From contig NC_091972.1 of NCBI RefSeq assembly GCF_036711975.1, forward strand, positions 935,001-999,000: a stretch of 64,000 nt of DNA. Reading direction: 5' to 3'. Under the pieces are notes generated by a model. That model saw nothing but the letters and a program-made list of their open reading frames with translations. It was not told the origin of the DNA and searched no databases. The first letter of the stretch is position 1. Each line of letters begins with the position of its first letter. Positions 11,849 through 24,059 of this stretch are shown here, piece after piece. The position numbers and the translations under genes were made by a program. The stretch is from Onthophagus taurus. Lineage: Eukaryota; Arthropoda; Insecta; Coleoptera; Scarabaeidae.

Positions 11849-14800
11849 GATACAGATGGGTAAAGTTTTTATAGTAAGTTATTAAGATGGTAAAGTTTAT
11901 TTTCGTTTTTCTATAATAATTTACACTGTCAATTAGCATTAATACTCTAGTGTTAATGCCAATACTCTAGTATTAATGCCAATACTCTAGTATTAATGCC
12001 AATACTCTAGTATTAATGCCAATACACTAGTATTAATGCCAATACTCTAGTATTAATGCCAATACAGATGGGTAAAGTTTTTATAGTAAGTTATTAAGAT
12101 GGTAAAGTTTATTTTCGTTTTTCTATAATAATTTACACTGTCAATTAGCATTAATACTCTAGTATTAATGCCAATACTCTAGTATTAATGCCAATACTCT
12201 AGTATTAATGCCAATACACTAGTATTAATGCCAATACTCTAGTATTAATGCCAATACAGATGGGTAAAGTTTTTATAGTAAGTTATTAAGATGGTAAAGT
12301 TTATTTTCGCTTTTCTATAATAATTTACACTGTCAATTAGCATTAATACTCTAGTATTAATGCCAATACTCTAGTATTAATGCCAATACTCTAGTGTTAA
12401 TGCCAATACTCTAGTATTAATGCCAATACACTAGTATTAATGCCAATACAGATGGGTAAAGTTTTTATAGTAAGTTATTAAGATGGTAAAGTTTATTTTC
12501 GTTTTTCTATAATAATTTACACTGTCAATTAGCATTAATACTCTAGTGTTAATGCCAATACTCTAGTATTAATGCCAATACTCTAGTATTAATGCCAATA
12601 CTCTAGTATTAATGCCAATACACTAGTATTAATGCCAATACTCTAGTATTAATGCCAATACAGATGGGTAAAGTTTTTATAGTAAGCTATTAAGATGGTA
12701 AAGTTTATTTTCGTTTTTCTATAATAATTTACACTGTCAATTAGCATTAATACTCTAGTGTTAATGCCAATACTCTAGTATTAATGCCAATACTCTAGTA
12801 TTAATGCCAATACTCTAGTATTAATGCCAATACACTAGTATTAATGCCAATACAGATGGGTAAAGTTTTTATAGTAAGTTATTAAGATGGTAAAGTTTAT
12901 TTTCGTTTTTCTATAATAATTTACACTGTCAATTAGCATTAATACTCTAGTATTAATGCCAATACTCTAGTATTAATGCCAATACTCTAGTATTAATGCC
13001 AATACACTAGTATTAATGCCAATACTCTAGTATTAATGCCAATACAGATGGGTAAAGTTTTTATAGTAAGTTATTAAGATGGTAAAGTTTATTTTCGCTT
13101 TTCTATAATAATTTACACTGTCAATTAGCATTAATACTCTAGTATTAATGCCAATACTCTAGTATTAATGCCAATACTCTAGTGTTAATGCCAATACTCT
13201 AGTATTAATGCCAATACACTAGTATTAATGCCAATACAGATGGGTAAAGTTTTTATAGTAAGTTATTAAGATGGTAAAGTTTATTTTCGTTTTTCTATAA
13301 TAATTTACACTGTCAATTAGCATTAATACTCTAGTGTTAATGCCAATACTCTAGTATTAATGCCAATACTCTAGTATTAATGCCAATACTCTAGTATTAA
13401 TGCCAATACACTAGTATTAATGCCAATACTCTAGTATTAATGCCAATACAGATGGGTAAAGTTTTTATAGTAAGCTATTAAGATGGTAAAGTTTATTTTC
13501 GTTTTTCTATAATAATTTACACTGTCAATTAGCATTAATACTCTAGTATTAATGCCAATACTCTAGTATTAATGCCAATACTCTAGTATTAATGCCAATA
13601 CACTAGTATTAATGCCAATACAGATGGGTAAAGTTTTTATAGTAAGTTATTAAGATGGTAAAGTTTATTTTCGTTTTTCTATAATAATTTACACTGTCAA
13701 TTAGCATTAATACTCTAGTATTAATGCCAATACTCTAGTATTAATGCCAATACTCTAGTATTAATGCCAATACACTAGTATTAATGCCAATACTCTAGTA
13801 TTAATGCCAATACAGATGGGTAAAGTTTTTATAGTAAGTTATTAAGCTGGTAAAGTTTATTTTCGTTTTTCTATAATAATTTACACTGTCAATTAGCATT
13901 AATACTCTAGTGTTAATGCCAATACTCTAGTATTAATGCCAATACTCTAGTATTAATGCCAATACTCTAGTATTAATGCCAATACACTAGTATTAATGCC
14001 AATACTCTAGTATTAATGCCAATACAGATGGGTAAAGTTTTTATAGTAAGCTATTAAGATGGTAAAGTTTATTTTCGTTTTTCTATAATAATTTACACTG
14101 TCAATTAGCATTAATACTCTAGTATTAATGCCAATACTCTAGTATTAATGCCAATACACTAGTATTAATGCCAATACAGATGGGTAAAGTTTTTATAGTA
14201 AGTTATTAAGATGGTAAAGTTTATTTTCGTTTTTCTATAATAATTTACACTGTCAATTAGCATTAATACTCTAGTATTAATGCCAATACTCTAGTATTAA
14301 TGCCAATACACTAGTATTAATGCCAATACAGATGGGTAAAGTTTTTATAGTAAGTTATTAAGATGGTAAAGTTTATTTTCGTTTTTCTATAATAATTTAC
14401 ACTGTCAATTAGCATTAATACTCTAGTATTAATGCCAATACTCTAGTATTAATGCCAATACACTAGTATTAATGCCAATACAGATGGGTAAAGTTTTTAT
14501 AGTAAGTTATTAAGATGGTAAAGTTTATTTTCGTTTTTCTATAATAATTTACACTGTCAATTAGCATTAATACTCTAGTATTAATGCCAATACTCTAGTA
14601 TTAATGCCAATACACTAGTATTAATGCCAATACAGATGGGTAAAGTTTTTATAGTAAGTTATTAAGATGGTAAAGTTTATTTTCGTTTTTCTATAATAAT
14701 TTACACTGTCAATTAGCATTAATACTCTAGTGTTAATGCCAATACTCTAGTATTAATGCCAATACTCTAGTATTAATGCCAATACTCTAGTATTAATGCC

Positions 14801-15885
14801 AATACACTAGTATTAATGCCAATACTCTAGTATTAATGCCAATACAGATGGGTAAAGTTTTTATAGTAAGTTATTAAGATGGTAAAGTTTATTTTCGTTT
14901 TTCTATAATAATTTACACTGTCAATTAGCATTAATACTCTAGTATTAATGCCAATACTCTAGTATTAATGCCAATACTCTAGTGTTAATGCCAATACTCT
15001 AGTATTAATGCCAATACTCTAGTATTAATGCCAATACACTAGTATTAATGCCAATACTCTAGTATTAATGCCAATACAGATGGGTAAAGTTTTTATAGTA
15101 AGTTATTAAGATGGTAAAGTTTATTTTCGTTTTTCTATAATAATTTACACTGTCAATTAGCATTAATACTCTAGTATTAATGCCAATACTCTAGTATTAA
15201 TGCCAATACTCTAGTGTTAATGCCAATACTCTAGTATTAATGCCAATACACTAGTATTAATGCCAATACACTAGTATTAATGCCAATACAGATGGGTAAA
15301 GTTTTTATAGTAAGTTATTAAGATGGTAAAGTTTATTTTCGTTTTTCTATAATAATTTACACTGTCAATTAGCATTAATACTCTAGTATTAATGCCAATA
15401 CTCTAGTATTAATGCCAATACACTAGTATTAACGCCAATGCTCTAGTATTTATGCCAATACAGATGGGTAAAGTTTTTATAGTAAGTTATTAAGATGGTA
15501 AAGTTTATTTTCGTTTTTCTATAATAATTTACACTGTCAATTAGCATTAATACTCTAGTATTAATGCCTATACTCTAGTATTAATGCCAATACTCTAGTA
15601 TTAATGCCAATACACTAGTATTAACGCCAATGCTCTAGTATTTATGCCAATACAGATGGGTAAAGTTTTTATAGTAAGTTATTAAGATGGTAAAGTTTAT
15701 TTTCGTTTTTCTATAATAATTTACACTGTCAATTAGCATTAATACTCTAGTATTAATGCCTATACTCTAGTATTAATGCCAATACTCTAGTATTAATGCC
15801 AATACTCTAGTGTTAATGCCAATACTCTAGTATTAATGCCAATACTCTAGTATTAATGCCAATACTCTAGTATTAATGCCAATTG
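11849..15885. repeat. Two-level minisatellite: 92-bp spacer plus n x 20 bp
   Basis: The array has 21 copies of a 92-bp block (starting AATACAGATGGGTAAAG), each followed by three to seven copies of a 20-bp unit (AATACTCTAGTATTAATGCC and CACT/TGTT variants). Distances between successive 92-bp blocks are 152, 172, 192, 212 or 232 bp, always 92+20n. Marker variants (CGCTTTT at about 12308 and 13096; AAGCTATTAAG at about 12687 and 13475) recur 788 bp apart, showing a third level of duplication. No coding potential. Confidence 0.95.
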
Positions 15886-16373
15886 ACGGTGTTAGTCTAG
15901 TGTTTGACCAAATAAAATCATTTTCAACGCCAACTAATGTTTACTGAGCATAATCAAATTCTGCAAAGTGCCATTAAACAGTGATTATCTTGGAAATGGA
16001 GAACTTTAGAGAAGATTGGTAGATATACCAAATTTTTGTAAAAATGTCTGAAAAAATGTTTCAAGTTGTGTGAGTTGCAAACATTTTAACGATGAAAAAG
16101 ATATGAAAGATATAAAAATATAGGTAGATACAATTAAATAAAATCGCAGTATATTAAAATACTTCATCCTTGTTAATTGTATAGATATTTTTTAATTTCC
16201 ACCAATATTGAAGTAAAAAATTGACAAAAATATCTTTTTGGCCAAGATTTTTAACTAATTCGCTTCTGTGCGACGTACAAAAACAAGACACAATATTGAG
16301 AGAAACAATATAACTATCTTCTACTAACACATGTGAAAAGAAACTGTCGTTATTGCACAGTGTGTCGCACAAA
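15886..16373. other. Intergenic DNA, no gene seen
   Basis: Unique-looking AT-rich DNA between the minisatellite and the TAF8 3' side. Confidence 0.5.
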
Positions 16374-16522
16374 CCCCATACGCAATGCAATTGATTGCGC
16401 AACTAATTTCAAACAATTTTAAGTTTCTGCAACCAGTTGCGCAACGTATCAACCAACACCATACATTACACAATTTTCGCAAAACAGTGATTGTTGCGTA
16501 ATTTGTTTGCAGGTGTATGGGG
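16374..16522. repeat. Possible short inverted-repeat element
   Basis: AACCCCATAC at the left edge and GTATGGGGCC at the right are near-complements. Between them, GCGCAAC/TTGCGTAA words recur in both orientations. Confidence 0.35.
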
Positions 16523-16612
16523 CCTATAAGAGAAGCAAATAATTATCAACTGTATGTATTAAATAAAAAAAAATAATCGTTTTTAATTTTTAATAAATCT
16601 AACATCAAAATA

Positions 16613-17687
16613 TTATTCTCCTTTTGCTGGAAGTTTGGTGGCAGCCAAATAAGGATTATCAATATCAAAACTTTGTGAACTAGTGTTTTCTTCAACTTTA
16701 GGTTCTTCTCTAACTTCAACAACTTCTTCCTCCGGTTCTGGAGCAACTTCCGAAGGTTTTTGATCCTGTTTGAGCCTCTTTTTCGGGGGAGACTGTTCTT
16801 CTTGTGCTTTTGGATCATATTCTAAATCTTCGGGATCAAAAATTTGATCTTGCGGAAGCAAGGCATTCAAGTAAGGCGGAAATTGTGGTTTACAAGCAAT
16901 CACTAAAATCACATCATTTAACTACAATTTAAACTAGAAAAATAAATTTTATCCTACACGGATACATGTTAGCTTCATCACTATCAAATAGATTATGAAT
17001 TTGACTTGTTTTTGCCAAAAACTTTGTTAAAGCTCTTTCCATATCTTTCTTTTGAACAGCATATTTTTCACGAATTGCTTCATAATCGATTACAGGTTGT
17101 TTATGTGTCTAAAAATATTGAATAATTTTATCAAAAAAAAAATTTAAAAACATTTTACTTACCGGTGTTCTAATATAAGCATGTGGATCTGGAAATTGTG
17201 GGTAATGCTGTGGAATATTATGTGGTAAAGGCAATTTTGTTCCTGCTTGTAACATATTGAATTGTTTTGGAATTTGTTGTGGTTGCAAAGAAGGTAATGG
17301 ATTTATTTTAAGTTTTTTACTAAACTGTTCAAGACCAGACACATCAAAACCTAACACAAATTATTTAAGCAAACAAAACTTAATTTTATATAAAGAAATT
17401 GACATACCCATATCAACAAAGCCTAAAATTACATCTGCTATGGTTGGTTCCGTTCTGCCACAGAGTTCACAGTAATTTTTAGTCAAATAACCAACTTCTA
17501 CTAAAACTAAATAAAGCAATATTAATAAAGGTTACAGTTGAAACGAACCATTTGGTTTCTTACAGCACTGCATCATCTCCGTATAACTTTCCAAAACATC
17601 TCTATCAGCTGCATCAACACCCATGGATAATAAGGTTGTCGAAACCGCAGCTGTTAACATTTTTCTATGTGCATTTGCCGATTCCAT
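16613..17687 (-). CDS. Taf8: TFIID subunit TAF8 (Prodos)
   Basis: TAF8 is a histone-fold subunit of the general transcription factor TFIID that pairs with TAF10 in the nucleus. Five coding exons on the minus strand join to 283 residues: 17564-17687, 17408-17506, 17163-17350, 16958-17108 and 16613-16902, all with GT-AG junctions and consistent phase. The histone fold spans roughly residues 1-75 (MESANAHRKML... EPTIADVILGFVDMGFDV). The TAF8 C-terminal domain covers PDPHAYIRTPTHKQP and the helix with ERALTKFLAKT. PLIACKPQFPPYLNALLP follows, then an acidic tail with a basic PPKKRLKQ patch that could be a nuclear signal. For exon 1/2 I chose the GTAAGA donor and the first AG because this restores the family's spacing in the second histone-fold helix. 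The length is close to other animal TAF8 proteins, and nothing looks broken. Confidence 0.92.
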
Positions 17688-17689
17688 TC

Positions 17690-18372
17690 TTCAAAAAGGA
17701 GACGAAATGGTTTAAATTAATCCAAATTTTCAAGATTAAGAGAAATTTGTAGGTTATATTGTTGTTGACGTTGACGTTGAGTTATGGCTTTAAGAAAAGG
17801 ATGAAAACATCTTTATTTGCATTTGTTAAAAAAAAATAGCAGTATTAGTAACATGAGTTGCCTATATTCCAATGTTGAAAAATATTTAATTTAAAATTTA
17901 ATGTTGGATCATTTTCATTACTTTAGTAAACCAATTTTCTTATTTAAGCACCATTATTTCTTAATTTAATCAGGTTCTTGGTTATAAGGATCAATCATAA
18001 CATAGGGTTTTTGTCGTTACTGCAGCATTGGAGCATATCCATTAAAGAGAGTAACTAATCAATAACTAATAAATAAGGAATAAGATAAATAATAAGTAAT
18101 AAATACTTACACCATTTCTGAGATCAATGATTTTATAGTGTCCTTGAAAAATTTATCCGGATTATATGAAAGTGATAAATAAGAATGTATTGAAACACAA
18201 GGTTACAAAAATCCTGTTTGCTACACTTTCTTTAATAAGAGAATTGATAGGCGTAAATAATAAGAAAATAATATATACAAAAAAAATTGAATAATTTAAT
18301 TTCAAATTTACATATCAGTACATTTTAGTAATGTTTCTCTACTTAATTAGTAAAGTATACAATTATTTATCT
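17690..18372. other. Intergenic DNA between Taf8 and the first CPCFC gene
   Basis: Holds the Taf8 upstream region and the 3' flank of the first cuticle gene. Two short exon-like stretches (about 17960-18160, minus) are discussed under rejected items; otherwise I see nothing. Confidence 0.5.
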
Positions 18373-18373
18373 C

Positions 18374-19159
18374 TTAATGGCAGAAAGGATAATTTGGGCA
18401 ATAACTAGGATCTAAACCTGCTGGAACGTTGTTAGGTTGAGCATGTTCTGGGGCATTGTTGTATCCTTGTTGTTGATATCCAGCAGGGTTATAAGCTGGC
18501 GTTGGTTGATAAGCCATTTGGGGAGCTGGGGTTGCATCATATGATTTTGGATCATCTAAAGAAAATGAATTAAAAAATTTTATTCTGAAGAGACAGTAAA
18601 GAGTTATTTTGCGTTACCAACTGGTCCAAAAGCACCAGATTCAGCTAATCCTTCACCGCGATAATCTCCATCTCCAGTGTATTCCCCACTTAACAAAGCG
18701 TTTTCATTGTGATTTCCCGAATTATATTGATTTTGTTGTGGTTGCTGTTGATATTGTTGTGGTTGGGGTTGATATTGTTGTGGTTGAGATTGATATTGAG
18801 GTTGGGGTTGATATTGTTGTTGAGGTTGGGATTGATATTGTTGTTGAGGTTGGTATTGGGGTTGATGAGATTGATATTGTGGTTGCTGGTATTGAGGTTG
18901 GTACTGTTGATATTGAGATTGAGGTTGAGCAGGAGAATTTGGTTCAACGGCTACACTAGGATTAGTGCAATGCGGATAATTCGGACAAGCAGCTTCACTA
19001 ATTCCTGCTGGGACGGAAGAAGCTGGAGCTCCCCCAGCTAACGGACCATTCCATGCGCAATTGGCAACAGCCAAAACGCAAGCTAATGTGGTCTAAAACA
19101 ATTAAGGAATTAAATTTAAAACTATTTATAATGAAGATTCTTACCAATTTAGTGAACAT
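18374..19159 (-). CDS. CPCFC-family cuticular protein, Q/P/Y-rich (copy 1)
   Basis: This is a secreted structural protein of the exoskeleton. Three minus-strand exons (19145-19159, 18618-19092, 18374-18555) join to 223 residues. The first coding exon is only 15 nt (MFTKL). The signal peptide continues in exon 2 (TTLACVLAVANC), followed by the mature start AWNGPLAGG. The family's C-x5-C motif appears twice: CPNYPHC after PAGISEAA, and CPNYPFC at the very C-terminus after VPAGLDPSY, ending in H-stop. Between them is a long tract of QYQPQ-type repeats and then a conserved GEYTGDGDYRGEGLAESGAFG block. Two such motifs define most insect CPCFC proteins. The tandem Q/P/Y repeat is likely variable in length. 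A TATA box lies 53 nt from the ATG. Confidence 0.87.
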
Positions 19160-19211
19160 ATTGTACTAATGTGTACGAAAATACAACTGTGTTTTTGCGT
19201 GTGGACGTTTT

Positions 19212-19220
19212 CTTTATATA
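19212..19220 (-). promoter_or_regulatory. TATA box of CPCFC copy 1
   Basis: TATATAAAG on the minus strand, 53 nt from the ATG, implying a short 5' leader. The same spacing occurs in the two paralogues. Confidence 0.7.
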
Positions 19221-20030
19221 CTAAAACCACGCCTCTACTTTGGCCCCGGTTACCCAAATTTAATGTTCAATATCATCGGCAGACGCGAAGAATTCGTCGT
19301 CATAAAGTCAAGGTAAAAGAGCGCAATGGCACCAATCCGGACAATCTTCCGGCGGCGTACCAAGGTGAAGACTTCAAGAAACTTATTTCTTGAGAAAAGC
19401 AATAAAATTTTCGTGTTTATTCAATTTACGTAATTTCACCACTCAATTTGTTATCTAAAAAGGCTTACGTTAATAATCATAAATTATCGTATTTATTTAA
19501 TAACCTTATCAACACCCTCCCATATCAGTTCAACCTGAATAAGAAATACAGATTCAAGTCTCCGTGCAGATCGTAACCTTTCAATTTGTATGCACAAAAT
19601 AAACCGTCTCATTTACATATCGGCGCATAAGGTTTTGCCATTTGCACAGTTTTTGCAATGGGCGGGATATAATTATATGGAATTTGTATTAATACATTCT
19701 TGTAGCACGTGTAACGTGAATGGCGCTTAAAATTCGTTTGTGGAAATTAACACGTTATTATCGCTTTTTTAAGTTAATTTCAAAAAACTTCTTTGTTTCT
19801 AGCGCAATTTTATCACTTTTATCTCGATTCTCGTAAATTTTACGGTTTGAAAGATGCCAGTATTCATATGAAGGATCCTGTAAGTGAAGACGGGTTGTTT
19901 GAAAATTTATTCTCTACTTTTTAATTTTTTTGTAACAGATTCTGAGAGTAGCGCAGGAAGTTGTGAAGAATTTAGTGATGAGAGCTTTCCAGTTATCAAA
20001 ATGAATTGGAAACAAAATGCTTTGGATTAA
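19221..20030. other. Upstream region of CPCFC copy 1
   Basis: Probable promoter-side intergenic DNA. No recognisable gene. A short exon-like stretch at about 19938-20030 is rejected below. Confidence 0.5.
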
Positions 20031-20275
20031 TCTTTCTAGTTCTAGGTCTAGTGATAGTTCTAGTTTTGCACTAGCACTATCACTAGAGCTAACACAAGAT
20101 CTAGAACTAGAAATATTCGGGTTTAGCCGTGCGTCTCTTAAGACTTCCGAAAACTCAGGGTTGTCATAAAGGGTAAATTTTCCTTTGCAAAATTACCCAA
20201 TGCCTATACTATTAAGCTATGTTGCATTTTATGTGAGATAATACAAGTGCACAGTAGTTTCGTAACTATGGTTAC
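20031..20275. repeat. CTAG-rich hairpin repeat, locus 2
   Basis: Blocks of CTAGTTCTAGGTCTAGTG and complements, then CGTGCGTCTCTTAAGAC and the terminal word TATGTTGCATTTTATGTGAG (20218-20237) shared with loci 1 and 4. The left end is truncated. Confidence 0.7.
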
Positions 20276-20344
20276 TATACAGGGTAATTCAAATTCGACC
20301 CCCACCATTGGGATCTCAGAAACCATAAGAGATACAGAAATGGT

Positions 20345-22942
20345 AGGGTTCTGGCTTCAGACCCTGAACGACGAATTGGCTTACTAAAAAAGGCTGACGG
20401 TTCTTATACCGACAACCTTTTGGAGAGTCTTCATTTATTAATGGAGGTGCATTTTTCAGGTTCCGGAAGTTCCGTACAAATACAACAGGACACCAACCAT
20501 GAACCTACTGCAGATGATTGGATTTCAGCCGAAGAGATCTGCAGGGAGGATAAAATACGGTGGGCCATCAACAGTTTCTCGCCGTTCAAGACACCAGGAC
20601 CAGATGGTATTATACCAGCCCTTTTACAATGGGGTCTGGAGGATTTAGTACCTCACCTGGTGAAAATCTTCCAGGCATGCCTGGCGCTGCGCTATATACC
20701 CAGTCGGTGGCGTGAGGTCACAGTGAACTTCATACCAAAACCGGGTAAGCTTGATTATTTCACACCGAAATCGTTTAGACCAATCAGTCTCTCCTCCTTT
20801 CTTTTGAAAACTCTGGAGAGACTGTGTGATCGCTATATTAGAGATTTCTGTCTTCCAACTAAACCAGTAAATCCTAATCAACACGCTTACACTCAGGGCA
20901 AGTCCACACTAAAGGCTCTTCACTCAGTAACCAGCTTTGTTGGTGGGGCGCTGGACCTAAAGAAGTCCGCCCTGGGGGTTTTCGTAGATATAGAGGGAGC
21001 TTTTGATAAAACAACTTTCTCTGGTATTAACGATGCCTTGTTAGAGCATAATGTTCCACCGGCTCTTTGTGGTTGGATTGAGAACACTCTTAAACATAGG
21101 ATAGTTAAGCTTAGGGCTGGCGATGTCAGTCTTCAAGGAGGAGTTACTCGAGGCTGTCCACAAGGGGGTGTACTATCCCCACTTTTGTGGAACCTCACCC
21201 TGGATAGCCTCTTGAACCGCCTCGCCGAAGCCAACTTTATCACAGTTGGTTACGCAGATGATTTAACCATTCTCGTCAAAGGCAAGTATATAAACGTGCT
21301 GTTTGACAGGATGCAAGTAGCTCTCAAACTGATAGAGACTTGGTGTGACGAACAAAGACTTTCTGTGAATCCTAAGAAGACAGAGTTGATTCTTTTCACA
21401 CGGATGAGGAAGGTTGGCAATCCCAGAATGCCATCTCTTGCTGATACTCCATTGGTATTGTCAAAAGAAGTTAAATATCTGGGTATCACACTTGACAATA
21501 AAATGACATGGAGAGCCCACCTAGATAATAGAGTAAAAAAAGCGTACGTTGCATTCGGTCAATGCCGGAGGGCTATAGGTAAGACATGGGGTTTGTCACC
21601 CAGAAATGCCCTCTGGATTTACACGGCTGTAATCCGACCTATGCTTACATATGGTGGTCAAAGACCCTACAGTCTACATCCACTACTGCACTTAATAAAG
21701 TACAGAGACTTGCGTGTTTGTACGTTACAGGTGCGCTGCGGACTACCCCCACTGCAGCCATGGAAAACATGTTAAACCTAACGCCACTTCATTTGTTCAT
21801 CCAAGAGGTGGCATTGGTGACCATGACTCGACTGCGAGCAGCAGGAATTCTAATGGGTGAGAGAAATAGTAAAAATGCCAATCTCTGGAATGAAATGGTG
21901 GATTACTCACCAATTCTGGAGTGTGTAACGGACTTTACACCCCTACAACACATTTTTACGAAGAAATATCTCACCCACCCAAGCTCCACAGAAGTAGAGG
22001 TAAAAAAACAGCCTTAAAATCTACACTGATGGTTCAAAGAGACGGGAAGGAGCTGGAGCCGGAGTCTTCTCGTACGATCTCCGACTCCACGTATCTGAAC
22101 CTTTAGATATAAGTACCACCGTCATACAGGCGGAGTTAATCGCCATACAACTTGCCGCTGACGTTATTGTCAGATCTAACTTGGTAGGTAAGACTTTTAC
22201 AATTTATACTGACAGTAGACAAGCTATTTTAGCCCTGAGTAGAATAACAATTACCTCAGGACTTGTTATGGGTTGTCATCTGACATTGGAGAAGGCCGCA
22301 GTGCATAACTGTGTCATACTTCAATGGATAAAAGCACACTCGACTTGTTCAGGTAACAAGCACGCTGATAGGCTTGCCAAAAGGGCTGCCAAGCGAGCGC
22401 CATGTTCGCCTGAACCGATAATCGCTCCGTCCTTATCAACTCAGATTGAGATAATTAAAGATTTTACCCACAAAAAGTTCATGAACTGGTGGGATAGGGT
22501 TAAGGGTTGCCATCTGTCTAAGGAAGTATTACATTATCCTTCAGCAGAGGCAGCCTTGTCTTTCGTAAGGCTTGGTAGAAACGCTCTACGAACTGTAACG
22601 GGACTCGTCACGGGTCACTGTAAGGTAAACAAGCATCTTTATAACCTTAAGCTTGCTGTTAGTCCTCTCTGTCGCCTCTGTAAAGAGAGCGAGGAGACGG
22701 TCCGACACATCTTGTGTGAATGCCCCACTCTGCAAGACCTCAGAATGAGAGACTTCGGAGAGGAATGGCAGACCACAGATGGCATCAGGAACACACCTCT
22801 GAGCTGTATCCTAGCTTTCGGAAATTCCTTAGGCTGGTTGATGTAGCCGGAGACAGTGTAGGAGGATGTACAAGGGGCCCGTTGGGGCCTAGGTGCTGTG
22901 TGCGTTTTAGCATACCCTCCGCTTTCCTACATACATACATAC
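20345..22942 (+). mobile_element. 5'-truncated non-LTR retrotransposon with RNase H (copy 1)
   Basis: A relic of an element that copied itself by target-primed reverse transcription. It starts inside the linker before the reverse transcriptase (RVLASDPERRIG) and covers the whole RT (20420-21660: FKTPGPDGI, RGCPQGGVLSPLLWN, catalytic YADDL). It then has an RNase H domain (YTDGSK, QAEL, YTDSRQA, HADRLAK supplying the acidic residues) and a C-terminal C/H cluster (LCRLCKESEETVRHILCEC). It ends in CATA repeats. Two frameshifts break it: near 21655, and in an A-run near 22003. It is flanked by a 10-13-nt duplication (20332-20344 and 22939-22951). RT with RNase H places it in the I/LOA-like group. 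It sits in an older MITE-like repeat (CAGGGTAATTCAAATTCG, about 20279). Confidence 0.88.
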
Positions 22943-22951
22943 AGAAATGGT

Positions 22952-23290
22952 TAAATGGGGGCAAAGTTGCGTATCTTAGAGCTCATCATTTTTCAACTAA
23001 GATTTTGAATCTAGCCGTTTTAGTTTTTGAAATATGGCCGAAAAACAAAAAAATTAGTTTTTCGTTTCGACAAAAGCTTACTGGAATACAGAGCAAATGC
23101 TGCCCAAAATGACATAGCAGCCCTTTTCCTTCTGGCCATATCATGGTTTTTTTAAACGTGTTCTTATACAGGGCAAGTTAGAAAGAACGAAACACTAATA
23201 GTTGAACTGTGTTTATTGTAAGAAATTAATAGTAAAAATCGATTACATTTAAATTTTTATATTTGTCTTTTCACAGTATCACACATACAT
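22952..23290. other. Remainder of the interrupted repeat and 3' flank of CPCFC copy 2
   Basis: Sequence resuming after the retrotransposon, ending near a mariner-like word (TATACAGGGCAAGTTAG, about 23165). No gene. Confidence 0.4.
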
Positions 23291-23292
23291 AT

Positions 23293-23996
23293 TTAACTAC
23301 AATAAGGATAGTTAGGGCAAGAATGAGGATCTACTCCAGCTGGAACTTGCGCGGCAGGTTGATGTTGTTGAACTGGAGCGTGATGATAACCTTGACTTGG
23401 TTGAATAGCTCGCCCTTGGTGAGAACTATGTTGATCGTAGGCTTGTGGATTATCTAAAACAGACAAACAAGTCTTATATCATGGAAAACTTTAAATTTTA
23501 TACTACTTACCAACTGGGCCAAAAGCACCAGATTCTGCTAAACCTTCACCACGATAATCACCATCTCCAGTATATTCTCCACTTAACAAAGCTTTTTCAT
23601 TACCTTGATTAACTTGATTATATTGTGGTTGATATTGAGGTTGTTGTTGAGGTTGATATTGAGGTTGGTGTTGAGGTTGATATTGTTGAGGTGGTTGATA
23701 TTGCGGTTGATTATATTGTGGTTGTTGGTATTGTTGATTATATCCTTTTACTGGTGTGTTAGGTTCAATAGCAACATTAGGATTTGAACAATCTGGGTAA
23801 TTTGGACAAGCTTCGGGGCTAATTCCTGCGGGGATTGAAGAAGCAGGTTGTCCCCCAGCTAACGGGCCGTTCCATGCTGCAGAGGCAATAGCCAAAGCGC
23901 AAGCTAATACAGCCTTAAAAAATAATAAGATATGAATCAAAAAGTAATCCAAACTATCACTGGAACACGACAATAACTCACCGATTGGATAAACAT
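23293..23996 (-). CDS. CPCFC-family cuticular protein, Q/P/Y-rich (copy 2)
   Basis: A secreted cuticle protein of 192 residues from three minus-strand exons (23982-23996, 23511-23913, 23293-23453). It has the same layout as copy 1: a 15-nt first coding exon (MFIQS), a signal peptide completed in exon 2 (AVLACALAIASA), the mature start AWNGPLAGG, and C-x5-C motifs CPNYPDC and CPNYPYC (the last followed by S-stop). The repeat tract (QYQPQ/QPQYN) is shorter than in copy 1, and the GEYTGDGDYRGEGLAESGAFG block is almost identical. The intron phases match copy 1 exactly. Copies 1 and 2 are the closer pair by repeat type. Confidence 0.88.
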
Positions 23997-24048
23997 GTTA
24001 TTTAGTTGCTACTGATTTTTGCAATGATTTAACAGACGAATTTATGTC

Positions 24049-24056
24049 TATTTATA
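24049..24056 (-). promoter_or_regulatory. TATA box of CPCFC copy 2
   Basis: TATAAATA on the minus strand, 53 nt from the ATG. Confidence 0.7.
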
Positions 24057-24059
24057 TGT

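Noticed and set aside
11849-15885. Possible CRISPR array
   Set aside because: The 20-bp units are contiguous and the 92-bp blocks are identical; there are no unique spacers, and the genome is eukaryotic.
17960-18165. Two exon-like minus-strand bits (YNPDKFFKDTIKSLISEM, and a bit ending YNQEPD)
   Set aside because: There is a plausible donor, but the frames do not join without an immediate stop and no family is recognised.
18609-18959. Antisense frames across the cuticle repeats
   Set aside because: They are shadows of the Q/P/Y-coding repeat, with no start context or homology.
19938-20031. Acidic stretch after an AG (SESSAGSCEEFSDESFPVIK) ending in a stop
   Set aside because: It looks like a coding exon or a transposase N-terminus, but the only upstream donor does not give a compatible phase, and it ends at a repeat boundary.
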